From Ilumatobacteraceae bacterium (GTDB lineage Bacteria > Actinomycetota > Acidimicrobiia > Acidimicrobiales > Iamiaceae): a stretch of 45,645 nt of DNA. Where the stretch lies: the NCBI GenBank assembly GCA_025463265.1, contig JAOBWH010000029.1:1-45645 (forward strand), read 5' to 3'. A program made the position numbers and the translations under genes. Below are positions 1-8,530 of the stretch, one piece after another; within the stretch, counting starts at the first letter, position 1; each line of letters starts with the position of its first letter. The notes beneath the pieces are model-generated. The model did not search any database and was not told the origin of the DNA. It saw only the letters and a list, made by a program, of their open reading frames with translations.

Positions 1-1386
1 GCCTGGTCGTTCCTCACCATCGGCATCATCCTCGGCGCCTGGTGGTCCCACGAGGTCCTCGGGTGGGGCGGGTACTGGGCGTGGGACCCGGTGGAGAACG
101 CCTCGTTCCTGCCGTGGCTCACCGGCACCGCCTTCATCCACTCGGTCATGGTCCAGGAGCGGCGGGGGATGCTCCGGGTCTGGAACCTGTCGCTGCTCTG
201 CGCCACGTTCTCGCTCACCATCTTGGGGACGTTCCTCACCCGGTCCGGTGTCTTGGACTCGGTCCACGCGTTCAGCGACGGGTCCATCGGCAAGCTGCTG
301 CTCGGGTTCTTCGCCCTGACCGTCGGTGTCACCGTCGGGCTCATCGCGTGGCGCGGCGACCGCTTGCGCTCACCGGCCCGCATCGACTCGCCTGCGTCTC
401 GGGAGGGCGCGTTCCTGCTGAACAACATCGTGTTCGCCGCGTTCGCGTTCGTGGTGCTGCTCGGCACGGTGTTCCCCCTGATCGCCGAATCGCTGAACGG
501 GGACCGGGTCACCGTGGGCGTCCCGTACTTCGAGCGGATGACTATGCCCATCGGCATCGTCTTGTTGTTCCTCATGGCCATCGCGCCGGTCCTGCCGTGG
601 CGGAAGGCCTCGGCGGAGACGCTCCGAACCCGGCTGCTGTGGCCGGGCTGGATCGGCACCGGCGCCCTCCTGCTCGCCATCGCGCTCGGGGCCCGCGGGT
701 TCTCCCCGCTGCTGGCCTTCTTCCTCGCCGGCTTCGCCGCCGGCTCGGCGCTGCGCCAGCTCGTCCTCGCCACCCGGCGCCAGGGGTTCCGCGGCCTGCT
801 CGGGCGCACCAACGGCGGCATGATCGTGCATCTCGGCGTGATCATGCTCGCCGTCGCGTTCACCGCCTCCAACGCCTACCAGTCCGAGCGCGAGGCCCGG
901 ATGTGCGTGACGCCGAAGGAGGCGTGCCCGTCCACCATCACCGTGGCCGGCCACGACATCACCTACCTCGGCCCGGTCGACCGCTCCACCGCCGCACGCA
1001 GCCAGGTCAGCGCCCGCCTCCTGATCGACGGCAAGGAGTACCAGCCCGGGATCCAGCAGTTCCCCAACGGCAACCAGCAGATCGGCAAGCCCACCGTCCG
1101 CAACTCGCCGCGCGACAGCCTGCTCATCGCCCTGTTGAACCTGCCCACCGGGTCGGGCGACGCCAGCACCGTGCAGATCCGCGTCGTGCACCAGCCGCTC
1201 ATCGTCTGGCTGTGGACCGGTGGCGCCATCATGGCGTTCGGCTCGCTCCTCGCGGCGTTCCCCGGCAAGCGCCGCAACCCCATCGACCCGGTGTCCGCAC
1301 CCGTCGCCGCGGGCGGCACACCGCCGGACCCGGACCTCACGCCCGAGCCCGATCCCGCGCCCGAGCCCGTGGGGGCCGGCGCATGA
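1..1386 (+). CDS. ccmF: Cytochrome c maturation protein CcmF, 5'-truncated by the window edge
   Basis: The frame is open from base 1, so the true start lies upstream; 461 codons are present. The haem-handling tryptophan-rich segment of CcmF/CcmC proteins (WGGYWAWDPVENASFLPWL) is at codons 22-40. It is followed by several hydrophobic membrane segments, a hydrophilic domain around codons 290-380 and a last membrane segment near codon 405. The C-terminus is a Pro/Glu/Asp-rich tail. CcmF belongs to the System I haem lyase that attaches haem to apocytochrome c outside the cytoplasmic membrane. Its stop overlaps the next start (ATGA), so the genes are probably translationally coupled. Family assignment is firm. 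Confidence 0.93.
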   Translation, partial: AWSFLTIGIILGAWWSHEVLGWGGYWAWDPVENASFLPWLTGTAFIHSVMVQERRGMLRVWNLSLLCATFSLTILGTFLTRSGVLDSVHAFSDGSIGKLLLGFFALTVGVTVGLIAWRGDRLRSPARIDSPASREGAFLLNNIVFAAFAFVVLLGTVFPLIAESLNGDRVTVGVPYFERMTMPIGIVLLFLMAIAPVLPWRKASAETLRTRLLWPGWIGTGALLLAIALGARGFSPLLAFFLAGFAAGSALRQLVLATRRQGFRGLLGRTNGGMIVHLGVIMLAVAFTASNAYQSEREARMCVTPKEACPSTITVAGHDITYLGPVDRSTAARSQVSARLLIDGKEYQPGIQQFPNGNQQIGKPTVRNSPRDSLLIALLNLPTGSGDASTVQIRVVHQPLIVWLWTGGAIMAFGSLLAAFPGKRRNPIDPVSAPVAAGGTPPDPDLTPEPDPAPEPVGAGA

Positions 1387-1994
1387 CCGCTCCCGCTGCG
1401 GCTCCCCGCCGCTCGCGCACGGTGATGATCGCCGCCTTGTCGGTCGGCGTGGTCGTGCTGCTGCTCGCGCTGCTCCTGGTCACCCGCAAGAACGCCGAGG
1501 AGCGCTCCACGGAGAGCCCGGTCCTCGGCAAGACGGCGCCGGCGCTCAGCGGCAAGGCGCTCCAGGGCGAGGCGTTCGACATCGGCACCACCGACCGGTG
1601 GCTGCTCGTCAACTTCTTCGCCACCTGGTGCGTGCCCTGCGTCGAGGAGCACCCCCAGCTCCGCAAGCTGGCCGAGGATGGCCAGGAGTCCGGCAATCTC
1701 GAGGTCGTGAGCGTCGTCTACGGCGACCAGGCGTCCGACGTGCGGAGGTTCTTCGAAGCCAAGGGCGGCGACTGGACCGTCCTCGACTCCGACGACGGGC
1801 GCACGGCCCTCGACTGGGGCGTCGCCAAGGTGCCCGAGTCGTTCCTGGTCTCGCCGAGCGGGGTCGTGGTCGAGCGGTTCCAGGGTGGCGTGGTGGCCAC
1901 GGACATCGAGGATGTCATCGCACGCATCGAGGAGCAGGCCGCCTCGGGCACGAGCGCCGGCTCGGGCTCCGACCCGGCCGGTGGCGGGTCGTGA
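1383..1994 (+). CDS. Membrane-anchored thioredoxin-like protein (CcmG/DsbE/ResA/TlpA type)
   Basis: This is a 203-residue protein starting at the ATG that overlaps the ccmF stop. One membrane anchor lies at about residues 13-33, followed by an extracytoplasmic redoxin domain. The active site is FFATWCVPC (Cys83 and Cys86), and the cis-proline loop appears as KVPESFLV. In System I such proteins keep the CXXCH cysteines of apocytochrome c reduced. A Gly/Ser-rich tail ends the protein. The GTGA overlap with the next gene (start 1991) supports one operon. CcmG is the likeliest role from context; fold and active site are certain. Confidence 0.88.
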   Translation: MTAPAAAPRRSRTVMIAALSVGVVVLLLALLLVTRKNAEERSTESPVLGKTAPALSGKALQGEAFDIGTTDRWLLVNFFATWCVPCVEEHPQLRKLAEDGQESGNLEVVSVVYGDQASDVRRFFEAKGGDWTVLDSDDGRTALDWGVAKVPESFLVSPSGVVVERFQGGVVATDIEDVIARIEEQAASGTSAGSGSDPAGGGS

Positions 1995-2509
1995 CCGCAC
2001 CCGCGTCGAAGGCGCCGGCGTCGGGCCTGCGCGCCTGGGGCCCGTGGCTCGCCATGGCGATCGTGGTGGTCGTGGCCCTCGCCATCGGCACGCTGGCGCA
2101 GTCCGAGCCCACCCCCGAGGAGCGGGCCCAGAACATCGCCGAGACCATCCGCTGCCCCAGCTGCAAGAGCCAGTCGGTGGCCTCGTCGGACACGCCGTCG
2201 TCGCAGGGCGTGCGCCTGCTCATCGTGGAGCGCATCGCCGCCGGCGACACCGACGAGCAGATCCGCGACTTCGTCGCCTCCCGCTACACGCGGGAGATCC
2301 TGCTCGACCCGGAGGGCAGCGGCTTCGGCACCCTCGTGTGGGCGCTACCGGTGATGTTCGTGATCGTGGCCGTCGCCGGTCTGGTGTACCGGTTCCGCGA
2401 CTACCGGCCCGGCGACCGCAAGGTCACCCAGGCGGACCGGGCCCTCGTCGCCGAGGCCCTGGCCGCTCCCGGTGACCGGGCGCCGGAGCCTGCCGAGGAC
2501 CTGGTGTGA
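1991..2509 (+). CDS. ccmH: Cytochrome c maturation protein CcmH/CycL-like
   Basis: This 172-residue protein starts at GTG 1991, overlapping the previous TGA. A membrane segment at about residues 16-35 is followed by the family signature IRCPSCKSQSV (Cys55 and Cys58). That RCxxC motif is the thiol-redox site which, with CcmG, prepares apocytochrome c. A second membrane segment is near residues 115-138 and a short charged tail follows. The length and the motif-between-two-helices layout match CcmH/CycL. The gene overlaps the next one by GTGA. Confidence 0.9.
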   Translation: MTAPASKAPASGLRAWGPWLAMAIVVVVALAIGTLAQSEPTPEERAQNIAETIRCPSCKSQSVASSDTPSSQGVRLLIVERIAAGDTDEQIRDFVASRYTREILLDPEGSGFGTLVWALPVMFVIVAVAGLVYRFRDYRPGDRKVTQADRALVAEALAAPGDRAPEPAEDLV

Positions 2510-3345
2510 CCGCACCGGCCGCGCCCGAGAAGCGCCCGTCGAAGCGGGCGGTGCTCGATCCCGACGAGCTCGCCGCCCTGGAGGAGCAGCGGGACTTCCT
2601 GCTGCGATCGCTGGCCGACCTCGATCGCGAGCACGACGCCGGTGACCTCGAGGACGACGACTACCAGACGCTCAAGGACGACTACACGGCTCGCGCCGCC
2701 GACGTCCTCCGGGCCATCGACGAGCAGCGGGCGGCGTTCTCCTACGCGCGCGGGTCCCGCGGCCTCGGCCGCACGCTGGCGTGGGCCGCCGGCATCGCGG
2801 TGTTCGCCATCGTCGCCGGCGTGACGGTGGCCGGTGCCATGGGCGCCCGCAAGGCGGGGGAGTCGTCGTCGGGTGGCGTGTCGGTCGCGCAGACGGCCAC
2901 GCAGCGGGCCAACGAGTGCATCCCCAAGATGCAGACCGACCCCGATGCAGCGTCGAAGTGCTTCGAGGCGATCATCAAGGAGGACAACGGCAACGTCGTC
3001 GCCAACACGTGGTCCGCCTGGCTCTACTCGCTCGCCTCCGAGAACCTCGACGGGTCCGACAAGCGCACCTACCAGGCGCTCGCCGCAGTGCGCCTGGACA
3101 CGGCGGTGGAGAGCGATCCGGACTACAGCTACGCCCGGGCGTTCCGGGCGATCGTCGCCTACCGCAACGGCCGGTACCAGGACGCCGAGCAGTACCTCCA
3201 GGAGTTCAAGGACCACAACCCGGCCGCCGATGCCAGCGCGATCATCCAGCAGATGGACCTCGAGGCCAACCTGGGCAAGGCCCTCGCCGACGCTGCCGAC
3301 ACCACCGACCCCGCCCCGGCGACGTCGACCACGACCACCCCCTGA
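2506..3345 (+). CDS. CcmI-like cytochrome c biogenesis protein with TPR-like region
   Basis: This 279-residue protein starts at GTG 2506 and overlaps the ccmH stop. The N-terminal 65 residues (DELAALEEQRDFLLRSL and following) are a charged helical segment typical of CcmI N-termini. A membrane helix (about residues 88-110) follows, then an outer domain with TPR-like helices (for example AFRAIVAYRNGRYQDAEQYL). The tail is Thr-rich low complexity. CcmI-type proteins hold apocytochrome c for the CcmF/CcmH lyase. It is the last gene of the cluster; the facing gene ends 18 bases downstream. Confidence 0.75.
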   Translation: MTAPAAPEKRPSKRAVLDPDELAALEEQRDFLLRSLADLDREHDAGDLEDDDYQTLKDDYTARAADVLRAIDEQRAAFSYARGSRGLGRTLAWAAGIAVFAIVAGVTVAGAMGARKAGESSSGGVSVAQTATQRANECIPKMQTDPDAASKCFEAIIKEDNGNVVANTWSAWLYSLASENLDGSDKRTYQALAAVRLDTAVESDPDYSYARAFRAIVAYRNGRYQDAEQYLQEFKDHNPAADASAIIQQMDLEANLGKALADAADTTDPAPATSTTTTP

Positions 3346-3363
3346 CGGGTCCCCGACGTTGGG

Positions 3364-4212
3364 TCACGGCAGCGGCGGCAGGCCCATGGGGTTCGGATAG
3401 CGGAGGATGCCGGCGCCCGACACCGCCGTGGCGGCCGGGTCCAGCAGCTCGACCAGACGGGTGCGCTCGACCTCGTCGAGGTGCTGCCAGGGGCGGGCGG
3501 CGAGGTGATCGGTGGTGTGCTCGACGGAGGCCCTCAGGTCTCGTCCGTCCGACGTGAGCCGGCCGTCACCGTCGACGAGGTTGCGGTGGCGCAGGCGGTC
3601 GACGGCGGCGGCCCAGTCGCTTTCGGTCCACCCGCGGGTGCGCTGGAGGTCGAGCGGGTCGCTGCCCTGATCGAGGGCGATCAGGACGTGGGCCTCGATG
3701 CCGTCGACGCCAGCTGCTGCGAGCGCAGCCACATGGCCGTCGCCCCGGTGCTCGCGGATGGTGGTGCAGCGCTGCCAGAGCGCCTCGACCGGATCGTCGG
3801 GGAGCGCCAGGTCCCGGTTGGCGGCGAACAGCGGGCGCCCCGCCGCCACGCCGGCGGCGATGGCGGCGTCGAGGAACGGGGCCGCCGCCGCCGCGGTCGC
3901 CTCGATGCCGGGTGCGGCCCGTCGCAGGGTGGCGGCCGCCGCCGAGCTGCGCTGCACCACCAGCGTGGTCGGCTCCGCGACGGTCCACACGTCGGGAACC
4001 CAGCGGCGGACGAAGGTCGGTGCGAAGTTGGAGAACGCCGCCTCGACGACTCCCGGCTCGACCGCTCCGAGCGGGGCGGCGCGGAAGCCGAAGTAGCCCA
4101 TCCAGAACCCGCCCAGCCCGAGCTCGGAGCCTGCCGCCAGCGTCTCCTCGCCGAAGTAGGTGACGGCGTGCAGGGTCTCGTTGCGCAGCCAGAGCGAGCG
4201 GGCGAAGTACAC
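3364..4212 (-). CDS. SCO6745-like family protein
   Basis: This 282-residue protein starts at GTG 4212 (VYFARSLWLRNETLHAVTYF). The N-terminal part ...LHAVTYFGEE..., the Ala-rich middle helices and the C-terminal winged-helix-like part (DWAAAVDRLRHRNLVDGDG) match my memory of the actinobacterial SCO6745 family, whose biochemical role is unknown to me. No signal peptide or membrane segment is seen. It is first in a minus-strand group with a phosphatase and a cysteine desulfurase upstream, with 41 bases between it and the phosphatase stop. The family name rests on recall, not a search. Confidence 0.6.
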   Translation of the reverse strand: MYFARSLWLRNETLHAVTYFGEETLAAGSELGLGGFWMGYFGFRAAPLGAVEPGVVEAAFSNFAPTFVRRWVPDVWTVAEPTTLVVQRSSAAAATLRRAAPGIEATAAAAAPFLDAAIAAGVAAGRPLFAANRDLALPDDPVEALWQRCTTIREHRGDGHVAALAAAGVDGIEAHVLIALDQGSDPLDLQRTRGWTESDWAAAVDRLRHRNLVDGDGRLTSDGRDLRASVEHTTDHLAARPWQHLDEVERTRLVELLDPAATAVSGAGILRYPNPMGLPPLP

Positions 4213-4253
4213 GGGTAACTCCGAGGGAGAGTCGGGTCAGGGCGCAAGGGTGT

Positions 4254-4730
4254 TCAGGCGGTCCCGTCGGGCGCAGCTACGGCGTGGATGTGGCTGACCT
4301 GGCCGTCGGTCACGGTGCAGACGTAGCGGCCGCCCTTGCTGATGGCTCGGGGGCCATCGATGTCGGCTCCCCGCCGCGTGGCGGTGGCGACCACCGCAGG
4401 GATCACGTCGCCGTGGCTGCAGACCGCCACGGTCCGGCCTTCCGCGGCGGCGGCGAGGAGGGCGTCGAGGGCGGGCGGGCCGTCGTTGCCCTCGTCGAAC
4501 ACGTCGACCACTCGGACCTCGAGGCCGGTGGCCTCGGCCAGGGGGATCAGCGTCTGGCGGCAGCGCAGCGACGGGCTGGTCCACAGCTCGTCGATGCCGG
4601 CGTCGGCCAGGGCGCCGGCGACGGCCTTCGCCTGGTCTTCGCCTCGGGGCGAGAGAGGACGCTTGTGGTCGGCCTTGTCCCAGGCCGAGCGGCTGCCGGC
4701 GTGAGCGTGGCGGATGAGGTGGATGAGCAT
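4254..4730 (-). CDS. SixA-like histidine phosphatase family protein
   Basis: This compact 158-residue protein starts with MLIHLIRHAHAG. The RHA catalytic motif at residues 7-9 carries the phospho-accepting histidine, and a second histidine lies in CSHGDVIP (about residue 125). The small size, LIRHAHAG start and PLSPRGEDQA segment are typical of the SixA branch, which removes phosphate from phosphohistidine. The substrate cannot be told here. The start is ATG 4730, 60 bases after the cysteine desulfurase stop, so the two may share a transcript. Confidence 0.8.
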   Translation of the reverse strand: MLIHLIRHAHAGSRSAWDKADHKRPLSPRGEDQAKAVAGALADAGIDELWTSPSLRCRQTLIPLAEATGLEVRVVDVFDEGNDGPPALDALLAAAAEGRTVAVCSHGDVIPAVVATATRRGADIDGPRAISKGGRYVCTVTDGQVSHIHAVAAPDGTA

Positions 4731-4790
4731 CGGTTCCGACTCGTGGGGGCGATGGAGGGGATGGGGGTGGCAGGGGCGGGGCGGGTGAGG

Positions 4791-5957
4791 TCAGCCTGAC
4801 CCATCGGGGGTGGTCCCGGCCAGCGAGCGCAACCGCTCGATGGTGGCGGGCAGGGCGGCGAGGAAGCGGTCGACGTCGGCGTCGGTGGTGTTCCAGCCGA
4901 CCGAGGCGCGCAGCGATCGGTGGGCGTCGACGCCCATGGCGGCGAGCACGGGCGACGGCTCGAGCGACTCGGTGGCGCACGCGCTGCCCGAGTGGGCGGC
5001 GACACCGGCGCGATCGAGCCCGAGCAGCACGCCCTGGGGCTCGATCCCCTCGATGCCGAGGCACACCAGGTGGGGCAGCCGGTGGTCGGGGTCGCCGTAG
5101 GTCTCGATGCCGGGAAGCTCGGTGACCGCGGCACGGATCCGGTCGGTCAGGCGGACCGCAGCGGCCGCTTCTCCGGGGAGCGCAGCCGTGAGCTCCTCGG
5201 CGGCGGCGCCGAGCCCGACCAGCGCGGCGACGGGCTCGAGTCCCGCTCGTCGGGCTCGTTCCTGGTCCCCGCCGAGCAGGAGGGGCGCCAACCGCAACCC
5301 GCGGCGCACGAGGAGCGCGCCCGCGCCGGGCGGCCCGCCGAGCTTGTGGCCGCTGAGCGACAGGAGGTCGGCGCCGAGGTCGTCGAACGCGATCGGCACC
5401 CGCCCCACCGCCTGGGCGGCGTCGACGTGCACCAGCACCCTTCGCTCCCGGCACCCGGCCACCACCTCGGCCACGGGTTGGACGGTCCCGACCTCGTGGT
5501 TGCCCCACTGCACGTGCACCGCCGCGGTGGCCGGGGTGATGGCCGCCAGGACCTCGTCGGCTGCGACGCGACCGTGGCGGTCGACCGGCACGACGGTGAC
5601 GCTCCCGGCACGCTCGGCGTCGAAGCGGACGGCCGAGTGCTCGACGGCCGTCACGACCTGGTGCGTCCGCCCGTCGGCGCCGGCCAGGCCCTGGTCCCGC
5701 GCCCGGTCCGCCGCGCCGAACACGGCGGCGGCGATGGACTCGGTGGCACCCGAGGTGAACACCACCTCCCGGCTGCGGGCCCCGACCAGCGCCGCCACCT
5801 GCTCGCGCGCCTGCTCGAGCGCGATCCGTGACGCCATGCCCTCTTCGTGGATGCGTCCGGGGTCGCCGCCGAGGTCGGTGAGCGCGGCGATCATCGCTTC
5901 GCGGGCCACGGGGCGGATCGGCGAGGTGGACGCGTGGTCGAGGTACGCCCGGGTCAC
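4791..5957 (-). CDS. Cysteine desulfurase (NifS/IscS-like, class V aminotransferase fold)
   Basis: This 388-residue PLP enzyme would take sulfur from cysteine for Fe-S clusters or thiolation. Visible motifs are AYLDHASTSP at the N-terminus, the TSGATES phosphate-binding loop (68-74), EHSAV with His107, VHVDAAQA (Asp179, Gln182), the Schiff-base lysine in SGHKLGG (Lys205) and the catalytic cysteine in SGSACATES (Cys327). I chose GTG 5957 because VTRAYLDHAS is the normal family beginning; the frame is open for 88 codons upstream but reads like noise. No scaffold protein (IscU/SufU) or MnmA is adjacent. Confidence 0.9.
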   Translation of the reverse strand: MTRAYLDHASTSPIRPVAREAMIAALTDLGGDPGRIHEEGMASRIALEQAREQVAALVGARSREVVFTSGATESIAAAVFGAADRARDQGLAGADGRTHQVVTAVEHSAVRFDAERAGSVTVVPVDRHGRVAADEVLAAITPATAAVHVQWGNHEVGTVQPVAEVVAGCRERRVLVHVDAAQAVGRVPIAFDDLGADLLSLSGHKLGGPPGAGALLVRRGLRLAPLLLGGDQERARRAGLEPVAALVGLGAAAEELTAALPGEAAAAVRLTDRIRAAVTELPGIETYGDPDHRLPHLVCLGIEGIEPQGVLLGLDRAGVAAHSGSACATESLEPSPVLAAMGVDAHRSLRASVGWNTTDADVDRFLAALPATIERLRSLAGTTPDGSG

Positions 5958-5967
5958 GGGGTGGACC

Positions 5968-7725
5968 CTACGGGGTGGCGCGCAGGACGCGGCCGTAGCC
6001 GCGCTGGTCGCCGAAGCCCTCGGCGAAGGCTCCGTCGTGCCACGTGATCCGGCCGTTGACCAGGACCGTCGTGACGCACGCGTCGTGGCGGCGGACCAGG
6101 CGGTCGAGGCCGGGCATGCCCACCATCTCCTCTTCCGTGATGGCGTCGAGGCGCTCGTCGAGGGTGGCTGGGTCGACCACCACCAGGTCGGCGCGGCGGC
6201 CGACCTCCAGGCGCCCGGCATCGATGCCGAGGTAGTCGGCGATCTCGCCGGTGAGCCGGTGCACCGCCTGCTCCCGGGTCATCAGCGTGCGACCCTCGGC
6301 CTCGGCGTTCAGGACCAGGCGGAGCAGGTGGAGCGGGAAGTCGTAGTACGCCATGTTCCGCAGGTGGGCGCCGGCGTCGGAGAACCCGATCAGCACTGTC
6401 GGGTGGGTGACCACGTACTCCAGCTCCCGGATCCGGTCGTTGCCGACGACCGTGTACCAGCGCAGGTCGTTGCCGAACTCGGTCTGGAGGTCCAAGAAGC
6501 AGTCGAGCGGATCGATGCCGCGCTCGGCGGCGACCGAGGCGAACGACCGCCCGATCAGGGCCGGGTCCGGGCAGTCGATGATCTTCGGTTCGTCGAGGTC
6601 GCGGTGCCACGCCTTGGGAGCCAGCGGGTTCGTCCACTGCTTCTTGAACATCTCGCGCCACGCCGGGTCGGCGAGGAGGGCCCTGCGGGTCTCCAGGTCG
6701 GTCTCGTGGAGCGCCTGGGTGCCGGCACCGAGCTCCTCCATGACCGGCACCTCCATGCCGTCGACCCACAGCTCGAAGGGGAGGGGGAGCGACTGCCAGC
6801 GCATCTCGGCGTGCAGGCGGTCGTTGAGGAACGAGGTCATGGCGCCGGCCATGCGGTGCGTGCCGCGCATGGCGACCGAGTCGACCATCGAGATCACCAT
6901 CATCTTGAGCGACTTGCGACCGATTCCGGTCGACATGACGCCGATCAGGGGGATGTTCCAGCGGCCGGCGAGGTCCGGGACCATCTGCATCACGCGGTCG
7001 CGGCCCCGCAGCACCTTGGCGAAGTGCCGGTACTCCTTCCACTTGGCGTACACCGATGGCGTGCTCTTGGACCGGTACCGGTCGCCGTCGAGCTTGTCCC
7101 AGGGCAGCGTGTTGAAGCTCATGCCGAGGTAGCCGGCGTCGAGCGCGTCGTCGAGCTCCTTGGTCATGGCGGCCATCTCCCGGACCGTGGGCCGCGCCGC
7201 GTCGTCCACCGACCGGCCGAGGCCCATCACCGCGGAGCGGACCGCGGAGTGGCCGAACATGGCGGTGACGTTCGGACCGAGCGGCAGCGAGTCGAGGTGG
7301 TCGAGGTACTCGGCGGGCGTCTCCCAGTCCTTGATCTTCTCGAGCAGCGGAAGGACCGTCTCGTAGGGCACCGCCTCCACGCGGCAGAACTGGTCGGCGA
7401 GGTCCTCCGGCGTCCCCATGGCGAACGACAGGCCGCAGGAGCCCACCAGCACCGAGGTGACGCCGTGGCGCACGGACTCGCCCAGCGCGGGGGCCATCTC
7501 GATCTCGGCGTCGTAGTGCGTGTGCAGGTCGATGAACCCGGGTGTGACCCACCGGCCGCCGGCCTCGATGACGGTCGCCCCCTCGGGCACGGGCAGGTCG
7601 ATGCCGATCTGGGCGATGATCCCGTCGCGCACCAGCACGTCGGCGTCGAGGCCGGGGCGCTGCCCGGACCCGTCGAACACCGTGCCGCCGCGGACCAGGA
7701 CAGGGGGAGGGGTGCCGTCAGCCAT
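5968..7725 (-). CDS. D-aminoacylase-like amidohydrolase (N-acyl-D-amino-acid deacylase family)
   Basis: This 585-residue protein starts at ATG 7725 (MADGTPPPVLVRGGTVFDGS). The metal site appears as GFIDLHTHYD (His68 and His70), with GSCGLS (Cys97) and a late SDAGAH motif. The C-terminus has the composite beta-domain signature EVGRRADLVVVDP. The family hydrolyses N-acyl-D-amino acids or related amides; the true substrate is not predictable. A TAGCCT hexamer 7 nt before the ATG and no Shine-Dalgarno sequence suggest a leaderless transcript. A perfect 10-bp dyad (7751-7774) lies just upstream, shared with the divergent HNH gene. The desulfurase start lies 11 bases past its stop. Confidence 0.82.
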   Translation of the reverse strand: MADGTPPPVLVRGGTVFDGSGQRPGLDADVLVRDGIIAQIGIDLPVPEGATVIEAGGRWVTPGFIDLHTHYDAEIEMAPALGESVRHGVTSVLVGSCGLSFAMGTPEDLADQFCRVEAVPYETVLPLLEKIKDWETPAEYLDHLDSLPLGPNVTAMFGHSAVRSAVMGLGRSVDDAARPTVREMAAMTKELDDALDAGYLGMSFNTLPWDKLDGDRYRSKSTPSVYAKWKEYRHFAKVLRGRDRVMQMVPDLAGRWNIPLIGVMSTGIGRKSLKMMVISMVDSVAMRGTHRMAGAMTSFLNDRLHAEMRWQSLPLPFELWVDGMEVPVMEELGAGTQALHETDLETRRALLADPAWREMFKKQWTNPLAPKAWHRDLDEPKIIDCPDPALIGRSFASVAAERGIDPLDCFLDLQTEFGNDLRWYTVVGNDRIRELEYVVTHPTVLIGFSDAGAHLRNMAYYDFPLHLLRLVLNAEAEGRTLMTREQAVHRLTGEIADYLGIDAGRLEVGRRADLVVVDPATLDERLDAITEEEMVGMPGLDRLVRRHDACVTTVLVNGRITWHDGAFAEGFGDQRGYGRVLRATP

Positions 7726-7750
7726 GACCGGCAGGCTACGGCCGATCCCC

Positions 7751-7774
7751 GAACTTGACCAGTGGGTCAAGTTC
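7751..7774. promoter_or_regulatory. Perfect inverted repeat between divergent genes, candidate operator
   Basis: Left arm GAACTTGACC (7751-7760) and right arm GGTCAAGTTC (7765-7774) are perfect complements separated by AGTG. The repeat sits between the amidohydrolase start (7725, minus) and the HNH gene start (7798, plus). Putative -10 hexamers flank it: TAGCCT (7738 to 7733, minus) and TACCCT (7784-7789, plus). It therefore covers the region expected to hold both -35 contacts, as an operator would. A hairpin or terminator is less likely because no gene ends here. Confidence 0.6.
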
Positions 7775-7797
7775 GGCGTGGCGTACCCTCCCCCCGC

Positions 7798-8523
7798 ATG
7801 GGGGCGCGGCGAGGGAGCCGAAGGAGCCGCGCCGCGCTCACGGTGTCGGTGCTCGTCGGGCTCGCCGTGGTCTGGTCTCTTGCCCACGGCGATGACGGTG
7901 GCGGTGCCGAGCCCGAGCGCTCTCCCTCGTCCACGTCCGTGTCGACGTCCGGGTCCACGTCCGGGTCCACGTCCTCCACGGCGGCGCCGGTCGAGGAGCA
8001 GCTCGCCGGTCTGGTCGTGCGGACCGGCGATCCGGCAGCGCCGTACGTCCGCGACCTCATGGACGGCGGGGACTGGGCGTACGACCCGGCGACGGGGTGC
8101 AACACGCGGGAGCTCGTCCTGATCGACGAGTCGCTCATCGAGCCGGAGGTCGACGACCGGTGCCGGACCACCGACGGGCGGTGGCGGTCCCTCTACGACG
8201 GGATCGTGACCGACGATCCGGCCGACCTGCAGATCGACCACTTCGTCCCGCTCGCCGAGGCCTGGCGCTCCGGCGCGGCGGCGTGGACGCCCGATCGACG
8301 GCTGGCGTTCGCGAACGACCGCTCCAGCCCCGACACCCTGATCGCCGTGACGGGGTCGCTCAACCAGTCGAAGGGCGACTCGACCCCCGACGAGTGGCTG
8401 CCGCCCGATCGGGGCTCGTGGTGCGCCTACGCCCGCATGTGGGTGGGGGTGAAGGCGTCGTGGCACCTGTCGGTGACCGCCCCCGAACGAGCTCGCCTCG
8501 TGGACCTGCTCGCCGCCTGCTGA
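7798..8523 (+). CDS. Secreted or membrane-anchored HNH endonuclease family protein
   Basis: This 241-residue protein starts at ATG 7798. A basic N-terminus and one hydrophobic segment (LTVSVLVGLAVVWSL) look like a signal or anchor. A Ser/Thr/Gly linker with repeated SGST units, encoded by near-identical 12-base repeats around 7948-7975, follows. The rest matches the actinobacterial HNH family related to DUF1524/GmrSD C-termini: CNTRELVLIDES, the catalytic-type QIDHFVPLAEAW, then SLNQSKGDSTPDEWLPP. A role in extracellular DNA degradation is plausible but inferred. TACCCT lies 8 nt before the start and no Shine-Dalgarno sequence is seen. Confidence 0.8.
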   Translation: MGARRGSRRSRAALTVSVLVGLAVVWSLAHGDDGGGAEPERSPSSTSVSTSGSTSGSTSSTAAPVEEQLAGLVVRTGDPAAPYVRDLMDGGDWAYDPATGCNTRELVLIDESLIEPEVDDRCRTTDGRWRSLYDGIVTDDPADLQIDHFVPLAEAWRSGAAAWTPDRRLAFANDRSSPDTLIAVTGSLNQSKGDSTPDEWLPPDRGSWCAYARMWVGVKASWHLSVTAPERARLVDLLAAC

Positions 8524-8530
8524 AGGCGGG

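Noticed and set aside
5107-7758. 883-codon plus-strand open frame
   Set aside because: It covers the cysteine desulfurase and amidohydrolase genes on the other strand, which have full catalytic motifs; this frame has none.
7948-7980. Short tandem repeat GGGTCCACGTCC
   Set aside because: It encodes the Ser/Thr/Gly linker of the HNH protein and is ordinary low-complexity coding sequence.
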